Source of the DNA: Coprococcus phoceensis
GTDB taxonomy: Bacteria; Bacillota; Clostridia; Lachnospirales; Lachnospiraceae
Assembly: GCF_900104635.1 (NCBI RefSeq)
Contig: NZ_FNWC01000007.1
Coordinates: 1,463,421-1,527,420, forward strand
Direction: 5' to 3'
DNA length: 64,000 bases
The notes beneath the pieces were generated by a model, which saw only the letters and a list, made by a program, of their open reading frames with translations, was not told where the DNA came from and ran no database searches. The position numbers were made by a program, and so were the translations under genes. Below are positions 8,888 to 16,897 of this stretch, in pieces; position 1 is the stretch's first letter; every line of letters begins with the position of its first letter.

Positions 8888-9694
8888 TTATTTTCCGATT
8901 GTCGTGATATCTTCCTGAAACCATTTTTCGGAAATCTTCTTTATTGTACCATCTTCTGCCATCTCTTCTAATGTCTTTTGTACTTTGTCTCGCAGTTCAT
9001 CATTGCCCTTCAAAAATCCGACTGCATATTCCTCTGATGCCAATGCATCGTCCAAAAGTACAAAGTCTGCTTTTCTCTGTTCAATCTGGTATTTTGCGAC
9101 GACAATATCCATCGCGATCGCATCAACTGCCCCTGATTCCAGATCCATAAACGCAGTGTTATAGTCTGCGACAATCTTCAGTTCCTTAAAACTCTTCTGA
9201 AGCTTTTCCTGTTGTTCCAGTGCTTTTTGAGCCGAAGAATCTGTCTGTACATCGACAACCTTCCCCGCAAGATCTGCCTGTGTTTTAATTCCGGAATCTT
9301 TCTTTACAACAAACACCTGCTCATTATTGAGATACGGCTCACTCCATGTATACTTATCTTCACGTCCGGTCATTGTAAATCCATTCCAAATACAGTCAAT
9401 TCCTCCTGAGCTCAATTCCATATCTTTTGCATCCCAGGAAATCGGCTTCGGAACAAATTTCATATCGAGCCTGTCTGCAACTTCCTTTGCCAGATCCAAA
9501 TCGAATCCGGTGTATTCTCCGTCATCTCCAACGAATCCCATCGGCGGAAAATCCTGATCAAACCCAACCGTAAATGTCTTCTGCGTACCACTCCCACTCT
9601 CTCTTTGCTTCTGATCGTCCTTTGCTCCACATCCTGCAAATACTGTTGTCACAGAAAGCGCAAGAGCCATTATCAGTGCTATTTTCTTTTTCAT
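8888..9694 (-). CDS. Amino acid ABC transporter substrate-binding lipoprotein (SBP family 3)
   Basis: A 268-residue extracellular binding protein. The signal peptide ends in a lipobox (FAGC, Cys near residue 22), so it is anchored as a lipoprotein. The mature part has the SBP_bac_3 pattern: FTVGFDQDFPPMGF, GFDLDLAKEVADRL and the FEGGWNGF-type SGGIDCIWNGFTMTGRE. It delivers a polar amino acid to the permease and ATPase genes downstream. A canonical promoter (TTGACA-17-TATCAT) lies upstream, so this is the first gene of a five-gene unit that ends with the ThrE-like pair. Confidence 0.93.
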   Translation of the reverse strand: MKKKIALIMALALSVTTVFAGCGAKDDQKQRESGSGTQKTFTVGFDQDFPPMGFVGDDGEYTGFDLDLAKEVADRLDMKFVPKPISWDAKDMELSSGGIDCIWNGFTMTGREDKYTWSEPYLNNEQVFVVKKDSGIKTQADLAGKVVDVQTDSSAQKALEQQEKLQKSFKELKIVADYNTAFMDLESGAVDAIAMDIVVAKYQIEQRKADFVLLDDALASEEYAVGFLKGNDELRDKVQKTLEEMAEDGTIKKISEKWFQEDITTIGK

Positions 9695-9755
9695 AATTTA
9701 TATCCTCCCATTCACTTTATCATATTATTACTCTACCACACTAAATTACTTTGTA

Positions 9756-9784
9756 ATGATAGCACAGAAAACAATACGTGTCAA
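9756..9784 (-). promoter_or_regulatory. Predicted promoter of the amino acid importer/ThrE operon
   Basis: Minus strand TTGACA (9779-9784), 17-bp spacer, TATCAT (9756-9761). The ATTAC-AAA-GTAAT dyad just downstream could be an operator. Confidence 0.7.
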
Positions 9785-9802
9785 CGAGAAATTCCTGCAC
9801 AC

Positions 9803-9833
9803 AAAAAAAGACGGAAGTTAAATCTCTCCCGTC
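9803..9833 (-). terminator. Rho-independent terminator of the three-gene cassette
   Basis: GACGG-type stem (9810-9815 with 9828-9833) followed by seven T residues on the minus strand. The stem overlaps the last codons of the TPR-like gene. Confidence 0.7.
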
Positions 9834-10594
9834 CCAAGTCTTCTGTATTGTTCTTTCCATTCCCCCAGCATCTCTTCGCTCAATATCGGTCTTGACTGTT
9901 TTTTCAGCTCTTCTATCTCATTGCGCAGTTCCTGATCGACCAATTGATAGATTTCATTTTTTTCAAGCAGCTTTGCATACTTCTCACTGCTCATAGATTT
10001 TTTACAGCAATAAAGATATGCCCTGCGCATTGATTCTTCCTCACAAATCTGAAATGCTGCCTCATACATCTTAGCGGCCTCTTCATATAAAAATATTTTT
10101 CCATACGCAGCTCCCAGGCAGCCATATACTCTTCCGTAAAATTTTCCATCCACACTGTCATCATGAGCGCCGTGTATGATGGACTGATAGATCAGGATTG
10201 CCGGTTTCACTGCGCCGCTCTCTAAAAGATTATCTGCTTTATATTTCTTTCTCTCAATCTCTTTTTGGTTCTTCAACTGTTCTAACACATTTTGAATCCG
10301 TCGAAGTTCTGTAGTTGTATAAATGGAAGCATAAGCGAGAATTGTCACGACAAACTGCTCCACAGACCCATGCTGTTTTAAGGATTGTCTTAAATTCTGG
10401 GCAAGTTCCGTCAATGACAGTTCTTCTTCCAGCCAGTCGCAAAGCTGTTCATTCATAATCGTATAATCGATGAGATACAAATTATTACACAGATAATAAC
10501 ACAATTCTTCGATTGTATAAATTTTCCGATGTATCCTTGTAATCTCATATGGTTGCTTCGCTTTCTTTTTATAACAAAGAATTAAACTGCCCAT
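9818..10594 (-). CDS. TPR-like helical protein, third gene of the DUF5717/DUF5716-type cassette
   Basis: A 258-residue soluble protein not recognised by name. The N-terminal 90 residues are helical. The middle and C-terminal parts (about 125-215) have tetratricopeptide-like spacing (GCLGAAYGKIFLYEEAAKMYEAAFQIC) and are followed by a charged coiled-coil tail. The second of two adjacent ATGs is chosen, 5 nt after AGGAGG. It overlaps the ATPase-like gene by 26 nt and is followed by a terminator, so it closes the cassette. TPR proteins often bring clients or partners to Hsp70-like ATPases, which fits its neighbour, but no function is known. Confidence 0.7.
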   Translation of the reverse strand: MGSLILCYKKKAKQPYEITRIHRKIYTIEELCYYLCNNLYLIDYTIMNEQLCDWLEEELSLTELAQNLRQSLKQHGSVEQFVVTILAYASIYTTTELRRIQNVLEQLKNQKEIERKKYKADNLLESGAVKPAILIYQSIIHGAHDDSVDGKFYGRVYGCLGAAYGKIFLYEEAAKMYEAAFQICEEESMRRAYLYCCKKSMSSEKYAKLLEKNEIYQLVDQELRNEIEELKKQSRPILSEEMLGEWKEQYRRLGTGEI

Positions 10595-11864
10595 CATTTC
10601 CTCCTAAATGTATCTCTTTTTCTTCATAAAAATCTGTCGCCGGGAAAAATTCTCCAAATCCGATGTCCTGGAAACTGATCTTACATGTCTTTTCATTCAG
10701 GAACACCGTCTTGACCTGAAGCCTCAATGCATAATCTTTTCTCTTTGGCAGCCCTGCCATTGATATCGTCTCCACACGCATCTGATTCCCCGTAAGTGAT
10801 TCGATATGCATCTCAATATCGTCCGCATCTTCCAAAAGCACTTCAAACTGCATATCAGCCTCATACCATCTCGTCCCCCACGGAACGATCGGATACCATT
10901 CATCCTGTCCGTTGATACGCATCTTCAAACAGATCTGCTCCGTCATCTTTGTATCATCCAGATATATCGGACCTTCTTTATAATCCAAACTCTTTCTGTA
11001 TGCGGTATAACATGCTCCCTTGCTATAAAGATTGTTTCCTAAAAACGCCCTTCTTCCATTGCACAGTACTTTCAAAGAGAGCGGATACCAATTGTTTTCA
11101 AATCCCTCTCCGGTCAAGAACACAGAAGAAACAAGCTTTTTATCAAACACTCCCTGCACAAACTGTTTAAATCGATTGTCTGCTGCCTTTGCCCGATCTA
11201 CATTCAGAACCGGATACACCGCTGCCAGCTCTTTCATCTGTGCGCTTGCCACTTCATCCACCGTCACAAACGTATCTGCTCCTTTTCCAATCCCCATGCG
11301 GAGCTTTCGAAGCATATACGCTCTCACCTCATGGCGGTCACAGTGAAACAAAGCAGCCTCATAATGCCATAATTCCTTTGGCTGATAGAGCATATAATTA
11401 CAAAAGCTTTCTTTATAGTCCTGCACATAAATACAGTCTTTTGCCACGCCGATGCGCTGTCCGATTCCTTTTAAGATCTTTCCGATATCCACGCTCATAC
11501 GCGGAACCGTAAACACAATCTGCTCAATGTGTTCAAACTTGTCCAACGACAGCTCTATGAATTTTGCCAAAAGCCAGACTGCCTCATAAGTTTCCTCATC
11601 CAGCAAAACTTTTTCTTTTGCAAGCGACCTCACAAGCAGATTGGACACTGTATGTCCTTCTTTTAACACGTCGGGACGCTTGGCATCATTTCCAAAGAGC
11701 CACACATCTCCCTTCCGCCCAAGCACAAGTGGAATCTGGTAGTTATCTGCCACAAGCTCCATCGTCTGCGGTTCCTGCTGTGCTTCACTGTAAAAACTGA
11801 TCTGGCAGTTCTTTTCATTTAAATCATACCCTAAAATATTTCCTGTCACGCTGTCATCCCCCAT
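10569..11864 (-). CDS. Hsp70/actin-like (ASKHA) ATPase homologue, DUF5716-like
   Basis: A 431-residue protein I match, from memory of the family, to DUF5716 of Lachnospiraceae. It shows a degenerate ASKHA layout: a phosphate-1-like strand ILGYDLNEKNCQISFY at residues 9-24, a core helix-strand IVFTVPRMSVDIGK near 120, CIYVQDYKESFCNYMLY near 150, and an adenosine-type segment VFLTGEGFENNW followed by AFLGNNLYSKGACYTAY near 250-300, which matches the Hsp70 GAA motif by position. The phosphate-2 site (ALFHCDRHEVRAY) lacks the usual glycines. The start follows the stop of the large upstream gene directly (TAAATG). Likely a nucleotide-dependent chaperone or scaffold; this is inference. Confidence 0.65.
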   Translation of the reverse strand: MGDDSVTGNILGYDLNEKNCQISFYSEAQQEPQTMELVADNYQIPLVLGRKGDVWLFGNDAKRPDVLKEGHTVSNLLVRSLAKEKVLLDEETYEAVWLLAKFIELSLDKFEHIEQIVFTVPRMSVDIGKILKGIGQRIGVAKDCIYVQDYKESFCNYMLYQPKELWHYEAALFHCDRHEVRAYMLRKLRMGIGKGADTFVTVDEVASAQMKELAAVYPVLNVDRAKAADNRFKQFVQGVFDKKLVSSVFLTGEGFENNWYPLSLKVLCNGRRAFLGNNLYSKGACYTAYRKSLDYKEGPIYLDDTKMTEQICLKMRINGQDEWYPIVPWGTRWYEADMQFEVLLEDADDIEMHIESLTGNQMRVETISMAGLPKRKDYALRLQVKTVFLNEKTCKISFQDIGFGEFFPATDFYEEKEIHLGGNDGQFNSLL

Positions 11865-14800
11865 TTAATATGCCTGAAATATCTGCCCGGCAATCTCTTC
11901 TTCCTGCTGATATGCTTCCATTGCCCTTTTCTTTTCTTCCTCGTTCAAATCAAGTATAGCATTCAACTGTCCAAACTTCCCAACCGGACAAACGTCTCTT
12001 TCCAGCTTTACATTCATTTTTTCACTTACGATTTTTCTGTCTTTTCGTGTCTCTTTGAAATAGTATCTCAATGTCTCATCTTTATATAAAATGAATTCTT
12101 TTGCAAAGACAGTGTCATACATCGGAAGAAGTGATTCACTCTGATAGTCCAGTTTCTCCATCTCTCCTCGATTGATCTGATATGCAATCTTTACCTTGCT
12201 GTTCGGTGCTGCATGATATTCTACAATCACCTTATCATACAACTGCACCTCCCGAAGCCAGCTTTCCGGATACGACAGATAAAACGAAAATACCAGTCGC
12301 TTTTCGCACATCTCTCTCAAAAATTCTCGGAGTATCTCCTCATATTCCATATGATCAGGAAGTCTGTCGGCATAAAATTTCAGCACTGCCACTTTACAAA
12401 TATCCGCAAGATATTCTTTTTCCTGATATTCCTTCATAATAATTGCAAGTACATTTTGTCCTGTCACTCGATCATGCACCACAAATTCTTTTGCCACATA
12501 GGCAAGATATGCCTGTTTTAAGCGGAAATACGGATTTCCTTCGTAATAATCCTGAAAAATCGCTTCCTCCGAAAACAACATCTCCGAAAACAGCATCTGA
12601 GAAATAATTCGTTCGGAAAGCGCATGTGTCTCCACCTCATATTCTTTCGCCCGTTTCCAGACTAATTTCATGTCGCGCGTTGCCCCGCAATAAAAAGTTG
12701 CAAGGTAGGTCAAAAGCGCTTTGTCATAATATCCTCGTTTCATCACCTCAAAGGTAAGATACAGAAGGAAATCATCTTCCGTCTGCCCCTCTTCACGAAT
12801 TTTCTTCGTACACATCAGGAATACTTCCTGCTCGTCAAACGCCTCAATCCCATATGTCCTCAAATTTTCAAAAGTAACTGGTATGGATCTCTTTCCCTGC
12901 TCTTTCTGTGTTCTGTCCGTCATGCGTTTCTTACACATCTCCAGAAAACGGATCTCATAGAACATACGTCTCGCATCATACGGAATCGACTCTGTATAGT
13001 GTCGTCCATTCTTTGCTTCCCACACAATCCGTGCGTTCTCATCATAAAGATAAATCTTAGCTCCTTTTTTGGAATACGCAACTCGCTGTCTAATCGAACC
13101 ATCCTCTTCAATGACAAGTACATATTTGACTCCGGATTTTTTTACTCTCACCCAGTATGCATGGCAAATATCATATAATGCATCTAATCGCTCCGGTGTC
13201 ATCTTCTCTTCCACCAAAAAGCGATTGTAGATAATTCTCAACTCCTCGCTGATCTGTCTTTTTATAAGCTGATCCCACGCAAATGTCTCCATCTCCTCTT
13301 GATAGTGCCTGTAAATCTCACTCTGCTCATCCTCATAGGTTAAAATATTTGCATACAAAATCGCTGCTTTTTGCTCATCCAAAGTATTTCCGTGCATAAA
13401 ATACAGATATACAATTCTCGGCAGTGCCTTTCGCAGCCTTCTTCCATCAATCGACATCATATAATACTCATAAAGCTGTGCGATCTTCAGTTCCTGTTTC
13501 ACCGCTTTTTCATACCATTTAAAGCAGGAAATTCCCGTCTGGTTTCCTTTGATCAGCTGCATGCAGATTGCATTCAGCACCTTCTGATCTGCATAAGTTT
13601 TATAAAGCCGCTCCAAAATATAGTACAGACGTTTATCATAATCTTTCTGATGGCTAATCAGTTCCGCCGCATACTCTGCAAGCTCTCGTGTGATCAGCTT
13701 ATACTTGATTGCAAAATTCAGCACCTGTATCTCAAAATCTCCCAGTTTTCTGAGGAGAATCACTTGGTTTTTCAGGCAGAGATATGCCTCTGCATAAAAC
13801 AGGACATGGTTCGTTCCATTATAGAACTGTCTTTCCAGCATCCGGAACCGTTCACTGTCACTTTTGTATTTCGGATCTAAATTCACCAGCATACAGAGAA
13901 GCTGCCAGGAATACGGATATTTAATGTAGAGTCGGTTCAATTCTTCCAGCACTCGGTTCGTATGACTTGTATCCTCTCTGAGCAATGCAGTCAAGAAAAG
14001 GTAGTAAGCACTGATCTCCGGTTTCTTTCCAATTGCAAATCGATTGTAATTGAAATTCTCCAAAATCCATCTTGCTTCTTCTTTTTTCTCTCCATATAAA
14101 TAAATATGAGCCTGTATCAACAGGTAGTATTCGTTCTCAGGTTCCAAATCCCGAAGCTGCTTTGCTTTCTCAATCTCCTTTTCCACCCACTCATTTCGGT
14201 CAAGTTTTCCTGAAATGTACGCAAGATATTCTTTTAATCCCTGTGCCTCCAGTAATTCTTTTTCTCTTCCCGCACCACTGTTCGAAATATGCTGGTATAC
14301 CAAAACATCCACATGCAAAACTTCATATGGTGTCTCTATAAAAATACGTCCATAATTCTTTCCTGCATGTAGTTTTTTCTCTTTTATACTGTATTCAAGC
14401 CGGTAACTGTCCCCCACAAAGTCATCCGTTGTAATCTCCTCATCTCGAATCTGAATAAATGCTCCATCTGCCCAAATTCGGATTGGAACAAAGCCCCACG
14501 TGTTTTTCGTGATCTCAATCCAGTCTTTCTTTTCTTCCAAAACATCATGTAACTGGCGTTCTTCATCGGAAAGTGTAAGGAAGATCTTTTCTTTCTGCTT
14601 GATCCCGACAAGAAATTCTTCTAATGCCTCCTCATCGAGCGCCCATTTGCGCATATTGTCATAAAGATTCTTAATTCTCAATTCTTCATACTTTAATACG
14701 TCATAAAATTGTCTCGTACGGAACAGCCTTCTTGCCTCTGAAAAGTCTTTCATCGCAAGCCGCTTAAAGTCTTCCACATTCTGTATCTTTCCATAGGAAG

Positions 14801-15155
14801 TCATAATAAACGGCTTCTCAATCATCGCCGTGAACGTAAGATCATATTCTCCGCCGTTGCACATCACAGTAAATTTCCCATGTTCTGTCTGCCCCGGCTT
14901 TAATCCGGCAGAATCGTATGTAAAATTCACTTTCACCGGATTTCCCTCAAATCCTTGTTCACTGCACTGAATACGAAAAGAAGACGGATAGACAATCCCT
15001 CGGATATCCCCCTCTTTTTGATTCTGTATCATAAAACTTCCGCTGTAAACTTCCCCTTCTCCAATCATCATGCGGATATGAGTCTCCGGGAAGACGATCT
15101 CCGGACACTCGGTTCGAAAATCTCCTTTCGAAAATTTCTTTATCTTGTTCTTCAT
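11865..15155 (-). CDS. Very large repeat protein, DUF5717-like
   Basis: A 1096-residue protein that I match to DUF5717 of Lachnospiraceae, function unknown. No signal peptide is visible. Residues about 15-120 look like an immunoglobulin-type beta-sandwich (MIGEGEVYSGSFMIQNQ, GQTEHGKFTVMCNGGEYDLTF). A second beta-rich part lies near 205-280 (TKNTWGFVPIRIWADGAFIQ). The rest is alpha-helical repeat from about 300 onward (ENEYYLLIQAHIYLYGEKKEEARWIL). The C-terminus returns to beta-rich segments. It is the first gene of the cassette, directly abutting the ASKHA-like gene. A large client-binding scaffold would fit, but nothing in the sequence proves it. Confidence 0.65.
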   Translation of the reverse strand: MKNKIKKFSKGDFRTECPEIVFPETHIRMMIGEGEVYSGSFMIQNQKEGDIRGIVYPSSFRIQCSEQGFEGNPVKVNFTYDSAGLKPGQTEHGKFTVMCNGGEYDLTFTAMIEKPFIMTSYGKIQNVEDFKRLAMKDFSEARRLFRTRQFYDVLKYEELRIKNLYDNMRKWALDEEALEEFLVGIKQKEKIFLTLSDEERQLHDVLEEKKDWIEITKNTWGFVPIRIWADGAFIQIRDEEITTDDFVGDSYRLEYSIKEKKLHAGKNYGRIFIETPYEVLHVDVLVYQHISNSGAGREKELLEAQGLKEYLAYISGKLDRNEWVEKEIEKAKQLRDLEPENEYYLLIQAHIYLYGEKKEEARWILENFNYNRFAIGKKPEISAYYLFLTALLREDTSHTNRVLEELNRLYIKYPYSWQLLCMLVNLDPKYKSDSERFRMLERQFYNGTNHVLFYAEAYLCLKNQVILLRKLGDFEIQVLNFAIKYKLITRELAEYAAELISHQKDYDKRLYYILERLYKTYADQKVLNAICMQLIKGNQTGISCFKWYEKAVKQELKIAQLYEYYMMSIDGRRLRKALPRIVYLYFMHGNTLDEQKAAILYANILTYEDEQSEIYRHYQEEMETFAWDQLIKRQISEELRIIYNRFLVEEKMTPERLDALYDICHAYWVRVKKSGVKYVLVIEEDGSIRQRVAYSKKGAKIYLYDENARIVWEAKNGRHYTESIPYDARRMFYEIRFLEMCKKRMTDRTQKEQGKRSIPVTFENLRTYGIEAFDEQEVFLMCTKKIREEGQTEDDFLLYLTFEVMKRGYYDKALLTYLATFYCGATRDMKLVWKRAKEYEVETHALSERIISQMLFSEMLFSEEAIFQDYYEGNPYFRLKQAYLAYVAKEFVVHDRVTGQNVLAIIMKEYQEKEYLADICKVAVLKFYADRLPDHMEYEEILREFLREMCEKRLVFSFYLSYPESWLREVQLYDKVIVEYHAAPNSKVKIAYQINRGEMEKLDYQSESLLPMYDTVFAKEFILYKDETLRYYFKETRKDRKIVSEKMNVKLERDVCPVGKFGQLNAILDLNEEEKKRAMEAYQQEEEIAGQIFQAY

Positions 15156-15263
15156 CTAGTCACCTGCTTTATGTTTCTTTCGTTGCATTTTCTCCAAATA
15201 TCATTATAATAAATTATAGCATCATTCTACTATTTCTGGCAAGCGAATATAAAGGAGGGTTTT

Positions 15264-16364
15264 ATGAAGAAACATGCACAATTTCACGGAAGTGATCTAG
15301 AAGAAATAGAAAAAATTTACCATATACCAAAAGAAGAGATTGTCTGTTTTGGTGCTAATGTCAATCCGCTTGGATTGTCCGCACAAGTAAAAAAACAACT
15401 TTCCGAGCACCTTGATATCATCACCGCTTACCCTGACAGGAAGTACAGTTCTCTTCGTCAGGCAATCGGGCAATACTGTGACATCGATCCGAACTATATC
15501 GTAGTAGGAAATGGCTCCACCGAATTGATTTCTCTTTTGATTCAACATCGCACACCTAAAAGCGCGTTGCTGCTCGGTCCAACCTATTCGGAATATGAAC
15601 GAGAGCTCTCTCTTTGCGGCGGCAAGCTTTCCTATTATACGCTCTCTGCTGCAAAGGATTTTCAATTGGATGTATCAGATTTTTGTCAAAATCTCAATCA
15701 TACTATTGATCTGCTGATCATATGCAACCCCAATAACCCTACTTCTTCTGCAATCTCTGTGTCAGATTTGAAAACTATCGTTCAGACCTGTCAGAAGTTG
15801 GATATCTTTGTGATGATCGATGAAACTTATATTGAATTTGCCTCCTCCATTCCAGCGCTCAGCGCTGTCTGCCTTGTCCCTGATTACGATAACCTGATGG
15901 TATTAAGAGGTGTGTCCAAGTTCTTTGCGGCACCGGGCTTAAGACTTGGATATGGCATGACAAGCAATGAAGATTTTCGCAACATTCTGAAAGAGTATCA
16001 GAATCCGTGGTCGTTAAACAGCATCGGGGCATTCGCGGGAGAATTGTTCTTACAAGATACCGACTATATTCAAAAGACAAGACAATTGATTGAAACAGAA
16101 CGGACAAGAATATATGAAACCTTGCAGACGATACCAGAACTGAAAGCATTCAAACCTTCGGCAAATTTTGTTTTGGTGCAGATTTTAAATGAAGGCGTAA
16201 CTTCATTTGATGTGTTCGACAATCTGATCCGTCAAAAATTAATGATTCGAGATTGTTCTTCTTTTGAACAGTTAGATGGCGAATTTATCCGCTTCTGTAT
16301 CATGAGTCCTGAAGAGAATACACGACTGCTGCATGCACTCAAGACATTTTTTTCGGAAAACTAA
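15264..16364 (+). CDS. PLP-dependent aminotransferase, CobD/HisC-like
   Basis: A 366-residue fold-type I PLP enzyme. The start (FHGSDLEEIEKIYHI) resembles threonine-phosphate decarboxylase CobD. The core (CNPNNPTSSAIS, DETYIEFA, and the lysine in LRGVSKFFAAPGLRLGYG near residue 225) is shared with histidinol-phosphate aminotransferase. CobD makes aminopropanol phosphate for the cobalamin loop, and HisC acts in histidine synthesis. No cob or his genes are near, so the assignment stays open. It is a single gene with AAAGGAGGG before the ATG and a bidirectional terminator after it. Confidence 0.8.
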   Translation: MKKHAQFHGSDLEEIEKIYHIPKEEIVCFGANVNPLGLSAQVKKQLSEHLDIITAYPDRKYSSLRQAIGQYCDIDPNYIVVGNGSTELISLLIQHRTPKSALLLGPTYSEYERELSLCGGKLSYYTLSAAKDFQLDVSDFCQNLNHTIDLLIICNPNNPTSSAISVSDLKTIVQTCQKLDIFVMIDETYIEFASSIPALSAVCLVPDYDNLMVLRGVSKFFAAPGLRLGYGMTSNEDFRNILKEYQNPWSLNSIGAFAGELFLQDTDYIQKTRQLIETERTRIYETLQTIPELKAFKPSANFVLVQILNEGVTSFDVFDNLIRQKLMIRDCSSFEQLDGEFIRFCIMSPEENTRLLHALKTFFSEN

Positions 16365-16371
16365 GTAATAC

Positions 16372-16427
16372 AAAAAGGCCGGATATGTGCATCTCGTTAT
16401 AAAACGGCTGCGTATCCGGTCTTTTCT
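16372..16427. terminator. Bidirectional terminator between the aminotransferase and cupin genes
   Basis: Stem GGCCGGATATG (16377-16387) pairs with CGTATCCGGTC (16411-16421). It is flanked by an A-run on one side and CTTTTCTCC on the other, and it lies between convergent genes. Confidence 0.7.
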
Positions 16428-16428
16428 C

Positions 16429-16773
16429 CTATTTTTTTAAGATTAGTGCAACAAACACCAAATCTCTTTCCCCTGTATTTTTCAATCCATGTCCATCACC
16501 ATCTTTACAGAAAAATACATCTCCTTCTTTCGCCGGAATCTCTTCTCCATTGTCTACATACACCCCGTTTCCGGAAAGGATATAATATGTCTCAGTCTCT
16601 CCATGATGCTCATGATATCCAAGTACCGCTCCTGGTTCCAGCGTCACCTCTCCGAACAATCCACAGTGTTCTCCCATCTGTTCCTTGTCAATGAGAACTT
16701 CTTTTCTGAGAATACCTTTTCCACCGCTTGCACCTTCAATTCGTTCTACAATTCTTTCCTCTTTTGTCGTCAT
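16429..16773 (-). CDS. Small cupin-domain protein
   Basis: A 114-residue single-domain cupin. Metal-ligand motif 1 reads GYHEHHGETETYYILSGNG (His, His, Glu), and motif 2 is GDVFFCKDGDGHGLKNTG with the last His. Such proteins bind a divalent metal and a small ligand; many are of unknown role. The ATG at 16773 is chosen because GGAGGG lies 7 nt upstream. The in-frame codon five residues earlier lies before that site. The gene is isolated between terminator and bceB, so no pathway can be proposed. Confidence 0.85.
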   Translation of the reverse strand: MTTKEERIVERIEGASGGKGILRKEVLIDKEQMGEHCGLFGEVTLEPGAVLGYHEHHGETETYYILSGNGVYVDNGEEIPAKEGDVFFCKDGDGHGLKNTGERDLVFVALILKK

Positions 16774-16897
16774 AACTGTTCCCTCCATTTCATTTCACTA
16801 CTTGCTATCATAGCACCCTCCAGCCAATTTGACAATGTCTTTGCGCAGAGAAGACGCAGCAAAACCTCTTTCATTTCACTGCGCCTTTTCACAATAT

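Noticed and set aside
15264..16364. Firm assignment as cobD
   Set aside because: CobD-like and HisC-like features are mixed and no cobalamin or histidine genes are nearby.
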